Assembly (NCBI GenBank): GCA_028583405.1
Contig: CM053246.1
Location: forward strand, 6,417,620 to 6,481,619
Length of the DNA: 64,000 nucleotides
From: Pogonophryne albipinna
Lineage: Eukaryota; Chordata; Actinopteri; Perciformes; Artedidraconidae
Direction of reading: 5' to 3'
The notes under the pieces are model-generated. The model was not told where the DNA came from, did no database searches, and was given only the letters and a program-made list of their open reading frames with translations. Shown here piece by piece: positions 46,149 through 58,307 of this stretch (positions within the stretch are counted from its first letter, which is position 1; every line of letters begins with the position of its first letter). Both the position numbers and the translations under genes were made by a program.

Positions 46149-46980
46149 GCACATTCTTGCGAACTCCTCCTAGGGGAATGATCGGAAAAATTCCAATCCA
46201 GGACACATTCAGCCCCTATCCAATATGATGCTAAATTGAGAAGGAACATTTTTGATAGCTCAATCGTGGAGGTCGTAAGCTAACAGCGAATACACCATTT
46301 TTGACGATTTACATGTCGCAAATTACTCCAAACTACTCGGATATAGTTATTCCGATATTCATGAAACGCTGTATACATATTGCTATTATGATTGCACACA
46401 TATTTCACATTGCTTTCCATTAGCCCCGCCCCCCAGGAAGTCGGCCATTTTGAAAAATGTGCGTTTTTCAGCCATTTTAAGCACATTCTTGCGAACTCCT
46501 CCTAGGGGAATGATCGGAAAAATTCCAATGCAGGACAAGTTCAGCCCATATCCAATGTGATGCTAAATTGCGAAGGAATACTCGATCGCTCAAACGAGGA
46601 CTTCGTAAGCGAACAGAGAACTTTCCATTGTTGACGATTTACATGTCGTAAATTACTCTAAACTACTCGGATATAGTTATTCCGATATTCACAAAACACT
46701 GTATACACATTGCTCTTATGATTGCGGACATATTTCAAATTGGCTTTTATCAGCCCCGCCCCCGACAAAGTCGGCCATTTTGAAAAATGGGCGTTTTTCA
46801 TGCATTTTAAGGACATTTCTGCAAACTCCTCATAGGGGAATGATCGAAAAAATTCCAATCCAGGACAACTTCAGCACATATCCAATGTCATATTACATTG
46901 AGAAGGAATAGTCCTTCGCTCAAACGGGGCGCTCGTAGGCTAACGGAGAATGTACCATTTTTGACCAATTATATGTCAGA
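46149..46980. repeat. 331-bp tandem repeat, about 2.5 units
   Basis: CACATTCTTGCGAACTCCTC starts units near 46149 and 46480, and a variant starts near 46811. Each ends in TTTTTCA(T)GCCATTTTAA. Each unit contains GTCGGCCATTTTGAAAAATG. Short ORFs that recur in phase (46280-46486, 46658-46858) follow the unit length. Confidence 0.8.
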
Positions 46981-47018
46981 TAACCTACTGAGACCTGCCT
47001 GTCTGCCTGGCACATCAA

Positions 47019-47234
<216 letters not shown>

Positions 47235-47289
47235 CTGTTAGTCCAACAACGCCCTTTGCTGGCGGCATATTCATTACAACAGACACCTA

Positions 47290-48062
47290 TACACTCCCTA
47301 ACCCTAACCCTACTGTTTATTTGTAGATATCTCCTAAAGCCTACAAATAAAGTGTGAAATGTAGGCCTGTTACATTTATTATTGAGCGATATATATTATA
47401 CACACTGTTCTGCTTTCTGCACTGACCTCAGCAGCTGTTCTCACTGTAAACATGGCGTCACAATGAAAGCAGTTGTATTGAAAAAAAAATAGCCTAACAT
47501 CCAGGGGAGATGTGATTAGTGAGTAAACAAACGGTAAAGGGCTGAAAGTCTGATGCACATTTGATCATCTCAAATAACTTATAATCACAACGGGAACAGT
47601 TTGCAGAGCTGTGCTTCGTTGACAGAAGTCCAGCCATGCGTCACACCTCTTTTAAACATCACTGTTGGCTGAAATCGTCTCAGGAGAATACTTCAGTGTA
47701 CCCTCGGTTATAGCTCCTCTAGAGACACTCCTCTCTCCTCTAAATCAGTGTATCCTCGGTTACGGCTCCTCCAGACAGCCTCCTCGATAATCGATCCTCG
47801 ACGAGCCTTGAGAGAAATTTGTTTTCCTTCGAGACGGCGCGCCGACATCCGTTTCCGGGTCGCTGCCGGAGGACCTGGGAGTCTGAGACGCACAAGTGCG
47901 ACCGCAGTTTTAATTATTATTATTATTACTACTATTATTATTATTATTATTATTGTTATTATATATATAATATTTTTCACTTTTCATTTTTCAAATGAGG
48001 GTGCATAAACACTCAACTGAGGGTGCAATGCACCCTTATGCACCCCTGTAGAACCGGGCCTG
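47290..48062. mobile_element. Right-hand part of a CAGGCCCGGTTC hAT
   Basis: It ends with GTAGAACCGGGCCTG at 48062 and has G/T-rich subterminal GAGGGTGCAATGCACCCT. It includes an ATT microsatellite at 47913-47965. Its left end may be the one at 26214, but the flanks differ. Confidence 0.5.
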
Positions 48063-48070
48063 CAAGTGTC

Positions 48071-48172
48071 CTACTTGGGTTGCCGTACGGAGTTGTCCAA
48101 TATGGCGGACCATCTCGCACATGCACACTGCAGATAGGGCAGGGCGGCAGATCGGGTAGTGACAGGCACCCC
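48071..48172 (+). repeat. Inverted-repeat arm, copy 3
   Basis: TACTTGGGTTGCCGTACGGA through GGACCATCTCGCACATGC to GATCGGGTAGTGACAGG. Same family as 4431-4520 and 23349-23442; no partner arm was found nearby. Confidence 0.75.
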
Positions 48173-49050
48173 TGATCTAGAGAATTCGAATGGCACTTAT
48201 CATGGCTGCCACTGAGGGACTTCCGGGTCATTTCACTCCCTTAGGAAGGTTCCTAAGCTAAATGGACTATTCGACTTCAGCCATAGATTCTATTATACGG
48301 CTCTGGCTTGGGTCAAAGCATCGACTGAAAAAGCAGTGATGGAAGGATATTTTTTACATAAGTAAAAGCGGCAAAACTCAATTGTAAAAATACCAAGTTA
48401 CAAGTCCTGATTTCAAAATAAAGGTGCTGGATAGTTTAACCTGTAATTATATATCAAAGTATATTTATAAACTAATTTTGAATTTGATTGAGCTTATAAT
48501 TGATATCTAAAAATAGTAATTTAAGCTGTCAAGTACATGTAGTGAAGTAAAAAGTACAATATTGGCTTCCAAAATGTGGTGGAGTAGAAGTATAAAGAAG
48601 CATAAACTGACAATACTCAGGAAGTACCTCAACATTGAAAAAATGAACTATACTGTAGGACTATAGAACTTTAGTGAGTGCACTTTGTTACAATCCACCA
48701 CTGGGTAAATGTTAATTCAGTCTTTGGCAGTGTTCATTTCATTTAATTTCAAACCTTTATTTATGCAGGTGAATCCCATTGAGATCATTGATCTCTTTTT
48801 CAAGGGTGATCAGTGTTATTACACTGTAAAGGATGTAGAACACATTATTAGAGAAAGACATTAAGAAATAATGTAAAAAATAATAATTTTGATTGGACAG
48901 GATTTTGGGGGAATCAGAAGATGTTGGTTTACCGGCATGACTATATAAAATAGGGTGAAATATATAAATATTAATTTATAGAATGTTTATTTTTCATCCA
49001 TGTTTATTTCATCTTTCAGTATTTCAAATACATATTAATATAAGTCCATG
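48173..49050. other. AT-rich stretch with repeat scraps
   Basis: A TACATAAGTAAAAG hAT-like end near 48355 and a fish repeat (ACCTTTATTTATGCAGGTGA, then CCCATTGAGATCAT) at 48747-48812. No gene. Confidence 0.5.
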
Positions 49051-49054
49051 ATAC

Positions 49055-49200
49055 TAGTTTGAGTCCCACTGCAGTCAGCATGTCGTTGTGTCCCTGAGAC
49101 ACTTCACCCCAAATTGCTCCTGTGGGGATTGCCCACAGTATTGAGTATGTAAGTCACTTTGGATAAAAGCGTCTAACAAGTGACATGTAATGTAATGTAC
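49055..49200 (+). mobile_element. SINE, 5'-truncated
   Basis: From the B-box end (TTTGAGTCCCACTGCAG) to the tail TCACTTTGGATAAAAGCGTC with ATGTAATGTA repeats. Same family as 50130-50339. Confidence 0.8.
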
Positions 49201-49204
49201 TACA

Positions 49205-50128
49205 CATTACGATACACTAGGTTGCTGTTGTGATCCACTAATTCATTTAAGGAAAAATAAAAGCCTGTAGTTACCATACTCGAGTGTTCACTTGGGCTGA
49301 TCATCATAATTCCATGTAAATGGAAAAATGATTGACCCTCCCTTGGTTTGAAAAATTATGAATTATTTTATACTCTACTAAGTAATACAAAACAATATGT
49401 CATGCTGTGTCAACATTTCTGGTGTTTTGAACTTTAAGAATTTTCTTCGTTTATCCAATTTATTTAAGTAATTTTTCTCTGGGTCCACGGGTTTCCTTAT
49501 GTATATTTAATTTTTTATAATGTATAAATGTAGGCCTCATATGGTTTTATTGTTTATGTAGATATGCCTCCTATTTATTGTCGCCCAAGGCAGGATTGTT
49601 TTCTAATGGAATCTGTGATGAACTGTAAATGTATTTATTATTTCATCAATATTCAAAGTTGTTGAGGATAAATGACAAGAGGTGCATTGTGTCTCATCAT
49701 GGCATAAGTATGTGCATGTTAGTATACATGTAGTGGTGGAAAGTAACTAAGTAGATTCACTTTTTTTGAGGTACTTGAGTATATTTACCATACTTAAAAA
49801 AACATTATTTAATTGTGATGAATTTAACTTTAAAGCACACAATGCTATAAAACAAACTTCAATCTGTCTGCCATTAACTTTTTTATTTAATATTTTAATC
49901 CGCCACTAGAGGTCAGGAGTGCACAATGATAATATAGTATGTCATTAAAAAGGGAAAGTAAACTATTCCGTAAAAAAACTCAAACAGTATGTAAAATTGT
50001 TATTTTTTTATAGTATATCATAACAATTTCCCAGAACAGTATGCCTTGAAATAATCGATCAGATATTTTTTCATAACAAATATTACATATTTATTTAAAA
50101 CATAGTTTAGCGTTTAAAAAAATGGTTG
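49205..50128. other. AT-rich intergenic stretch
   Basis: Contains GTGGTGGAAAGTAACTAAGT at 49733, a truncated hAT end. No gene. Confidence 0.5.
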
Positions 50129-50129
50129 A

Positions 50130-50339
50130 TTACATTACATTGCATTTGTTAGACGCTTTTATCCAAAGCGACTTACATACTCAATACTGTGGACAATCCC
50201 CACAGGAGCAATTTGGGGTGAAGTGTCTTCAGGGACACAACGACATGCTGACTGCAGTGGGACTCGAACTTGCTATCCCCTGATTTGAGGTCCAGCACTC
50301 TATCGACTGAGCACACTATCCACTGAGCCACAGCCTCCC
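50130..50339 (-). mobile_element. tRNA-derived SINE
   Basis: Minus strand: A-box-like GTGGCTCAGTGGATAG, B box AGTTCGAGTCCC, then body and the TCGCTTTGGATAAAAGCGTC tail with ATGTA repeats. The A-box region is duplicated (GGATAG/CGATAG). It is a SINE head, not a functional tRNA. Confidence 0.85.
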
Positions 50340-51140
50340 TATACTCCCTTGATAATATAGTATGTCATAAATAAATACAAGTAAGTCACAAAATAGTCAT
50401 AATGTGGTAACTCATAGAACATATATTTGATTGTTTGCCATAAAAAAGTATTGGTAACAAAGTACAGTAGGTCATTCAAAAGTCAAAGTATAGTATGCCC
50501 TACATCAAAATGTAATATTTCATAGTGTAGGTTGTCATTAAAATAATTGATAATTTAGCAGGACATAACAAATGTGTCCTAAAATAATATCACTAAAAAG
50601 TCACTGTATAGAATGTCATATAAAATATATAGTACGTCAGTATCTAATATTATAATATATATATGTATATGAATTCAGATCATATCATAGACCTTTTAAT
50701 GAAAAAAATAATTAAATAGTTTGTTGAAAAAACTCATGATAAAAATATCACATAATTTTTAAATATGAAAATGCACAATATGTTGAAAAAGTAATATCAT
50801 AGTTTTTTTCAAAAAATAATAATGAAGTAAGTCATAGTATAGTATGTTGAAAAATAGCACAGTATCTCGAAATGTCAAGGTAAGTTAATTTTATGTTTAG
50901 ACATTTTTATTTTAAATATGATTAAAAGTCATGGTAGTGTGTAAAAATGTATAATATGTTGAAAACTGTTTTTGTAAAATATGTTGAAAATAACATGAAA
51001 ATAGCATGATGATGAAAAAAAAGTCACATTGTAGTATGTATAAAAACATAATAAAGTATCTTGAAAATGAAGAGTTTGCTAAAAAGATCAAGTATTGCAT
51101 ATAAAAAAAATATATCATGTAAAAAGTCAGAGTATAGTAT
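50340..51140. repeat. Degenerate AT-rich tandem repeat
   Basis: ATAGTATGTCAT and AGTATGTTGAAAA motifs recur every 20-60 bp with decay. No gene. Confidence 0.6.
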
Positions 51141-51564
51141 TACTGAAAAATCCCATAGCCCAGCCAGTGTCAGGATCATCTTAATCAAAACGCAACAGAT
51201 TGGTGCATTTCACTTTGAAATACAAAAGTAATGTCAAATCTTTCTGGCACTAGTGGTCCTTTTTAAGGTCATTTAAAGGTTTGCGATTTGAAAGAGTGTG
51301 TATATTGTACGTGTAAGGGAAACTTCTGCAGCAATGGAGTGTCAGGACTCAGAGAGACACGAGGAGAGTTGGAGCTTTGATGTCAAACACTGATGTTTAT
51401 TCACAAGTATCGGCCGGAGAAATTCACATCACAAGTCACAGCAGCCAGAGATTCTGACTGCACTGGTGAGTTGCCACATCAATTCTGCCCAGCCTCTCAC
51501 TCGAATAGACCTTTTAACTAGTTTACAGAGAGTTAATCCACATATTGGGGGATGGTGCGTAAAC
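51141..51564. other. Left flank of element B, no gene
   Basis: A sequence from TGTCAGGACTCAGAGAG (51340) runs up to element B and continues after it at 58725. It may be an older LTR that B entered, but the other end was not found. Confidence 0.3.
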
Positions 51565-51569
51565 ACTGG

Positions 51570-51977
51570 TGTTACGTTCCCTCCAAGTCTAGGGGTACCA
51601 AGGGGAGTAACAAAACACAAGGATGCCCAAGCATGACAAAAAAGAGAGAAAACCAATCTCTGGAGTAACGAACAGGTCGTTTAATGAACAAGACAGGAAC
51701 ACGGGCTCACCAGCCAACTTGCACAGAATACTAAAGAATCGATATATCTAGGAGCACATCTCCTATCAATCGGCAAGACAGTTTTGTACACAGGCAGCCA
51801 GAGGAGGAAAAAGGAGGCCTCACTGCAGTCTTCCTCCGGTCCTATATGGAGGCCCTGATTGGGAATTAGGAGCACCTGGGGAGAGGCTGCACCTGGGGAC
51901 AATCAGGCTGCACCTGGGGAGTCAGAGGGAGAGAGAAAGACACAGCCACACCCACACAAACACTACGGCACGTAACA
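51570..51977 (-). repeat. Element B 3' LTR
   Basis: 408 bp. A run of 14 C (G on the coding strand) at 51978-51990 next to it is the polypurine tract. Confidence 0.9.
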
Positions 51978-52091
51978 CCCCCCCCCCCCCATAAAACCAA
52001 ACAAGTGTTTGACCACAGTTACCAAAAACACTCAGACTATTGGACATAAATCGTGAAATCTCACCCACGGGACAGTACATCGGCCACCACA

Positions 52092-53183
52092 TTATCCCTT
52101 CTTGTATTTGATGACGATGTTGAAGTCTTGTGCCAACAGGGCCCAGCGCATCAACCGCTGGTTGTGGTTGAACATCTGGGACAAAAATACGAGTGCGTTG
52201 TGGTCGGTGTACACCACCACTGGCATTGAACTGGACCCAACATATACTTGAAAATGCTGCAGGGTAAGGAGCATGGCCAGAGTTTCCTTCTCAATGGTGG
52301 AATAATTCAGCTGATGTCGCTTGAACTTGGTCGAGAAGTAGCACACAGGATGGCACACACCCCCATCACCTTCCTGCAGCAGAACAGCACCAGCCCCAGA
52401 ACCACTAGCATCCACCTCGAGTTTGAAGGGAAGGGTGAAGTTAGGCGCACACAACACTGGAGCACTACAGAGGAGAGACTTGGCAGAGCTGAAGCAGCGG
52501 CAACACTCCTCAGTCCATACAAATGGAACCTTAGGGCGACACAGTTGAGTTAGCGGTGCCACAACCGAAAAGTTATTGCAAAAACATCGGTGGTACCCAG
52601 CCATACCGAGGAACCGCCGGAGTTCAAGTCGGGTGGCTGGAGCTGGGTAGGAAAGGATGGCTTCCACTGTAGCATCCACGGGCCTCACATGCCCATGACC
52701 CACCTGTTTGCCTAGATAGGTGACAGTGGCCTTGCCAAACTCACACTTTGCCAGATTCACTGTTAGCGAGGCTCCTGCAAGTCGCTGGAACACACATGTG
52801 AGAATAGCCATATGGTCAGTCCAGTTATCGGAAAAAACCACCACATCATCAAGATACACATTACAGTTGGGCACATCCCCCAACACCAAGTGCATTAAAC
52901 GCTGAAAGGTGGCTGGTGCATTCCTCATGCCAAAAGCCATCACAGTGTATTGCATAAAGTGGTCAGGCGTTACAAAGGCAGCGATGTCTGAGGCCCTAGA
53001 AGTGAGGGGGACCTGCCAATATCCCTTAAGGAGATCCAACTTCTTGATATACACACTAGGACCAATACTGTCGATGCAATCATCCATACGGGGCAAAGGA
53101 AAAGAGTCTGGAACAGTTAGGGCGTTCACCTTGCGAAAATCGGTGCAGAAACGCGGTGTTCCGTCAGATTTAGGAGCAAGCAA
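52092..53183 (-). pseudogene. Element B reverse transcriptase and RNase H
   Basis: DGTPRFCTDFRKVNALTV, KKLDLLKGYWQVPL, the AFGMRNAPATFQRLM motif and the catalytic VYLDDVVVF mark the polymerase. FKLEVDASGSGAGAVLLQEG, YSTIEKETLAML and VVYTDHNALVF mark RNase H, with its conserved Asp and Glu present. The frame ends at KYKKG (52092), where a small deletion shifts the last 12 or so codons. Confidence 0.9.
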
Positions 53184-53229
53184 ACATGGACTGCTCCAGG
53201 GGCTGCAGCTAGGCTTGGCTAAGCCATTT

Positions 53230-54273
53230 TCAAGCAGATGACACTTCCTTTTTCATTTTCTCCCTTTTCTCTATGTGACAACGATACGCATGTTGCTTAA
53301 CTGGATGAGCATTTCCAACATCAATGTCATGCGTTAACACATTAGTGCTCGATGGCACATCACCAAATAGGGTCGGGTGAGCATGAACCAAGCCGACTAC
53401 GTCGCCTCGCTGGCTTTCTGGAAGATACGCCAGGTTAGACTCTAAGCTCAACATGAACTCAGAGTTCGATAACCTACCACACTGCTGACCACCAGAGGGC
53501 ACTATCAAATCATCCTCAACCATCGACATTGCACAGGCTAGGGAAGTGGCCACGCTGGGAACAGCAGTCACCACAGTACCTTGCTGCTCCCCCTGGGAAG
53601 CTTCCCTGGCATGATAGGACTTAAGCATGTTAACATGGCACAACCTTGTTTTTCTCCTACGCTCAGGTGTGTCAATGATATAGTTGGTGTCAGACACTTT
53701 CCTTACAACCACATACGGACCTGAGAAACGGGCGTTGAGAGCAGATCCGGGTGTAGGCAGCAACACCAGCACCTGCTCACCAGGCTGAAACTGCCGCTTA
53801 ACTGCTCTCCTATCGTACCTGTTCTTCATGCTTTCCTGCGAAGATGCAAGAGCTTCCCTTGCTAGCTTAGTCGCCTGTCGCAAATGCTCACGACACTGGG
53901 ACACAAACTTCTTCACATCAGTTTTCGGAAGGGACTCAGACATCAATTTATCTTTTAGCATCTTTAATGGGCCACGCACATTGTGCCCAAACACTAGTTC
54001 ATGGCAGTATTTACTAAGCATCGACTTCAATGTCTGATGCCAATGCTCAAGTGCCCCTTGTGACTCTGGATGGTAGGCACTAGACACTGAATGGGAAACA
54101 CCCAATGACTGCAAGGTTTGTCTAAAAATCTTGGAAAGGAAGTTAGTTCCCCGATCAGTCTGCACAACCTTCGGCAACCCAAAGGTGGTAAAAAACTTGG
54201 TCAGTGCTTTAATGATGGCGGGTGTAGTGATTTTACGCAAAGGGATGGCCTCAGGGAACGGGTTGATACACAC
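53230..54273 (-). pseudogene. Element B integrase core, GPY-like end, start of RT
   Basis: The second Asp is in VVQTDRGTNF, the Glu in YHPESQGALEHW. Compared with A, about 30 residues are missing between SKYC and HELVFGH. The FSGPYVVVRKVSDTNYIIDT end matches the A copy. The same frame continues into HDIDVGNAHPVKQHAYR, the start of the reverse transcriptase region, so integrase and reverse transcriptase were one polyprotein. It breaks at 53230-53240. Confidence 0.85.
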
Positions 54274-54467
54274 ATCACAGTCAGCAGAAACTGATTACCT
54301 GCCTTGGTCTTCGGCAACGGACCGACACAGTCAGCAATGATATGGTCAAAAGGCTCACCAATAGCGGGAACAGGACACAACGGCGCTGGGGGAACTACCT
54401 GATTAGGTTTACCCACTACCTGGCATGTGCTACAAGTTTTACAGAAACACACTACGTCATCTTTCAA
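54201..54467 (-). pseudogene. Element B integrase zinc-module end and core start
   Basis: FCKTCSTCQVVGKPNQ closes the zinc module; the first catalytic Asp is in IIADCVGPLPKTKAG. The frame shifts near 54250. Confidence 0.8.
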
Positions 54468-54517
54468 TCCTGGCCAAAAGAAATGTTGAAGGATCCGGTC
54501 TTAAGTCTTAGTCACAC

Positions 54518-55417
54518 CTACTGTAAGTGGCCAGACCACAAGTGCTCATGGGCTAACGCCAGAACCTGCTGCCGACAACTCACAGGAACCACTAACTGAT
54601 AAACGCTGTTCCAATCAACACCTGACCCAACATCTGCATCACTTGATTGGTCAGCCCACCGGCGCATCAGCACCCCATCATCCACAAAAAACAATTGTTT
54701 CTTATTGCATTCGTTAGGGTTCTCAGCAGCGTCAAAACACTTGATCAAGGTAGGATCATCTCTCTGTGCCGTGATAAGCGCCTCACGGGTCAAAGGCATA
54801 GCCACCTCTGGAGCAATAGCGCCAGGTTCCATTTCACCATCACACACCGTTGGAGGGCCCTCCACTAATCCATCAACAGAGGTCAACCTGTCATTAGATA
54901 GGACAGAAACAAGCCAAGAATCAGACAAATCCACATCCTGAGCCTGCTTACGGGCCTGAGCTCTGTTCAAAACACTAACTGCAAATACCTCCGGATGAGT
55001 CAGAGCTAGATTATCATCTACAGCACCAGGAACTGGAACGTCAACAACCTCTGGAGTAGGATACACTTTACCTCCGGCTATATCGTTTCCCATTATGAAA
55101 TCCACACCGTCGATTGGAAACCTGGGGAGTACGGCAACTGTGAAGAAACCAGAAGCCAGTTTGGACTGGACATGGACATTGTGGAGAGGTGCGGGCACAA
55201 AACCCATTTCAATACCTCTTACCACGGCACTTACATCACAGGCGGACTCAGTACTCAAGGGCAGAGCACTGGCAAGAATGAACGACTGTGAGCCACCACT
55301 GTCTCGTAACACAGTAACCTGCCGCTGATCCTCCACCTTCCCTGATAGAGACAAAAGCAGTGGAGATGGACGGCTTAAAACACTCATCAGGGCCCATTTT
55401 AACAGTGGCCTGACCAC
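54518..55417 (-). pseudogene. Element B protease and integrase N-terminal part
   Basis: The protease active site is in VLRDSGGSQSFI: Asp-Ser-Gly where A has Asp-Thr-Gly, both known in the family. It ends in DFIMGNDIAGG. A linker of about 150 residues follows, then the start of the integrase zinc module (HEHLWSGHL). The frame is lost at 54518. Confidence 0.8.
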
Positions 55418-55562
55418 TAGGACACACTGTTTTAATCAAGCCCACCCCTTTTGGGTGCTTGCCACCTGCTGCCCGCTCTCGCTTCCAAGCTGCACAGTCT
55501 GCCATCACATGACCTGGGTCAAGACAAAAAAAACAAGCTCTGTTTAGCCTGGGAGCTAACAC
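55248..55562 (-). pseudogene. Element B Gag zinc knuckle and linker
   Basis: CCHC knuckle CFFCLDPGHVMADC (C-x2-C-x4-H-x4-C) at about 55500-55541, then a linker with KHPKGVGLI, which A shares as RPKGIGLI. The frame ends at 55248, past the start of the protease frame, so a frameshift lies near 55350. Confidence 0.8.
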
Positions 55563-55608
55563 TGGAACACTGGCACAGGGAACGTAATTGTCAGGTGCTC
55601 TACGTTAA

Positions 55609-56798
55609 GGCGAGACACCCCAGGTGAATAGGGTAATTTTTTTAACTTAAAGGTATCAGCTAGAAATTTCTCCAGTTAATTACTTACAATAAGGCAATTG
55701 TCTTTTGTATTACAAGTTTTCTGAAATAGCATGTTTAAATATGCAAATTATCCATTATCTCATTAAATATGCACATATTTTAACACATTTCAGGAATCGA
55801 AATCTGAACTTTGGATAAAGCCAGGTTCAAAATTCTTGTTTCATTTTGTAGTCATATTAGTATCTAAGGCTTTTACAGAAGGGATATTGGATATCTCTCT
55901 TTATCACTCCATAAATCAGAAAATACTGTCAACAGCCCTAAAATATCAATTTTCGCCATGTTTTTAGGTATAAAATGTTGTATAATTCAGGCTATGAATG
56001 ATATATGAACAAACCCTTATGTAAAAGCCTTCATAATATTGATAGGAATATAACTGGAAGGTTTGGTGTCTCTACGTGCTACTGAAGTTGAAATTTCGAA
56101 CTCAGAGTAGGAGAAAAAACTCATTTTGAGAAAACGACCTTTAAAGATTGCAGTGAGGCGCTAGCTAAACCCTCCTGTTCTTTGGATGATAGCTTGCGCC
56201 TCGACGCACTCCGTGAAGGTATTTCATGTTCGGGGTCATTTGTTTTTTGTATAACCTTGCTTCGTGCAAGTGACAATTGTTGTCGTCTTCTCTGTGAACG
56301 TTTTTTTCGCCGTTCTTTTGTCATTTTGAGATTTCAATTTCGAGCGGAAAGCTAACCAGGAAGTGTTTTAGCACACCACGTGACGCATCTGAACGAATCA
56401 CGTTGTCAGAAATTGACACCAGCCAATGAGATTTCGTTTCTTGGTTTAAGACCCCTTTGTGCTTTCACGATTGGTTGCTGATACAAAGGAAATGACCATA
56501 TTTGGATCCAATGAGATTGTGCAGGAGAGACACAGCTTTCCAGCGATATCTCTGTTGACATGGTGCACACAGCGGCCGCGGTACTTTATGTTACGTTAGA
56601 ATGCTAACTTTTGGTGAATTTAGGAGAAATCTACAGACGCAAATAGACAAACTATAGTAAAATAAACACTTAAATGTGTATTTTGTACGTTTTCCTTCCA
56701 AAAGCCTGAAAGAAAACATGTTATAGAATCAAAATAGCACAAAATCTCAAAATTGACCAGTACTTGAAAAACGATGTTTTTGCCTGCCGTGTCTCGCC
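55609..56798 (-). mobile_element. TTAA element (GGCGAGACAC ends), copy 2
   Basis: 1190 bp with TTAA at 55605-55608 and 56799-56802, ends GGCGAGACACCCCAGG and GGCGAGACACGGCAGG. It sits between the capsid part and the knuckle of element B gag. It lacks the hAT seen in copy 1 and so gives the empty site. Confidence 0.92.
56121..56324 (-). CDS. Conserved 67-codon basic ORF in the TTAA element, copy 2
   Basis: Starts MTKERRKKRSQRRRQQL; the same length and frame as 44155-44358, with about eight substitutions. Function unknown; may be a 5' exon of the lost transposase. Confidence 0.35.
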   Translation of the reverse strand: MTKERRKKRSQRRRQQLSLARSKVIQKTNDPEHEIPSRSASRRKLSSKEQEGLASASLQSLKVVFSK

Positions 56799-57896
56799 TT
56801 AAGTGTCCCGCTGAGGAGGATCACGCTGAAAAAAAACGCTCTTGTGTATCAGTGCAAACTCGTCTGCCAGAGTGGCAGCCTGCTGAAGGGTAGTCACTTT
56901 CTGCTCGTTCAGATAGACTACCGTACGCTCCGGTACACAGTTTTTAAACTCTTCTAACATCAGCTCACACACTGAAGTAATGTCATCAGCTTTACACGCT
57001 CTACACCACCTGTCAAAGAGGACTTTCTTCTCCCTCGCGAAGTCCACGTACGTTTGGCCAGAAGTTTTCTTCAGGCCGCAAAAACGCTGCCTGTAGGCCT
57101 CAGGCACAAGCTCATATGCCCTGAGAATAGCACCTTTCACATTGTCATACACCAAACTATCCTCGACAGAAAGAGAAGAGCAAGCCTCTTGAGCCTTGCC
57201 GACTAGCTTGCACTGTAAAAGAATAGCCCACACGTCTTCCGGCCAGTGCAGAGCAGCAGCAATGCGCTCAAATGCACCAAAATAGATTTCCACCTCTGAT
57301 TCACGAAACACAGGGACCAAAGAAATATGCCTACTCACGTCAAAGGAGGCAGCAGGACCAGAAGATGTCACGGCAGAATCACCTACCCCAGCTGCTTGGA
57401 GCTCTAGCTGACGCATCCGGACAGCAGTGTCTGCCTCCAACTTCCTGACCTCCAGCTCCCTCCTGAGCTGAAAATCCCTATCACGCTCCTCCCTCTCACA
57501 CTGGAGACGAGCCATACGCACTTTTACCCTGGCATCTAATTTAGACCCCGTAGGTGAGGATCCTGCCGAAAACGAGTCAAACTGAGGTATGGTGAAAAGT
57601 TTTGCCTGTTCCGTAGCACTCTGAACACCAGGAGTAACACCAATGCGGCCTCCACCATGAGATACTGCTGCTACAGCCCCGGCCACCGTGCCAGGAGATT
57701 CCACTAAAGTAGGCAGACTCAAAACCCCCTGTTCAACTAGTCCAGTTAGCAAAGTAGCCTTGAGTTCACTTTTAACAAGAGCAGAGGAGACAGAAACGTG
57801 ATAATGGTCAGCAACTAACCGCAAATCAACCTTCCTACACCAGTCTAACTGACCCACAGTAGGACTGGCCACAAACTGCTCCAAAACAAAAGCCAT
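56799..57896 (-). pseudogene. Element B Gag, cut by the TTAA element
   Basis: ATG at 57896 starts MAFVLEQFVASPTVGQLDWC. A long charged coiled-coil part lies near 57400-57550 (REERDRDFQLRRELEVRKLE). The capsid segment has EIYFGAFERIAAALHWPEDV, AILRAYELVPEAY and VDFAREKKVLFDRWC, then FKNCVPERTV, NEQKV and LADEFALIHKS. This is the best-preserved SCAN-like region in the window. The frame ends at a TAA made by the TTAA target site at 56799. Apart from the insertion no break was seen. Confidence 0.85.
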
Positions 57897-57905
57897 CCTT
57901 AGCAA

Positions 57906-58287
57906 CGGCTACTTACACATTTAATTATTTTTTTTTTTTTTACAAACTTCCCCAGATCCTGCCTGCCAAACTTACCTAACTATCTTCTGGAGCTTGCCGG
58001 GCTCGAGGCGACTTTAAAGGCAAACATCAGCGGCCGAAACCCTGAAACGCCTGCCCCCAACAGGGACTAAATGCCCACCCAGGATTACCCCCAAAATAAA
58101 AAAGGCAAAATAAAAAATGAGTGCCTGAAGGAAGGACTCATTCAGCCCAGCTAGACACTCCCCTATCTAAACTGAGGAAGCTTTTAAACCACAATGTTTT
58201 GTTTTTTTCTTCAAATTTAAACAGCCAATGCTACCAAACACAATATCAACGCTAAACCACAAACAGATACTCACTCTTTGTCTCAGA
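57906..58287 (-). other. Element B leader
   Basis: Between primer site and gag. T/A-rich runs at 57925 and 58205 (plus strand); no ORF. Confidence 0.6.
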
Positions 58288-58305
58288 ATCCCGGACGAGT
58301 CCCCA
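58288..58305 (-). other. Element B primer binding site (tRNA-Pro-like)
   Basis: TGGGGACTCGTCCGGGAT, two bases after the LTR. One mismatch to the usual 18-nt tRNA-Pro site and no extra bases. Confidence 0.7.
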
Positions 58306-58307
58306 TT

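Noticed and set aside
50130..50339. tRNA gene
   Set aside because: A and B boxes are present but no cloverleaf follows; body and tail are those of a SINE.
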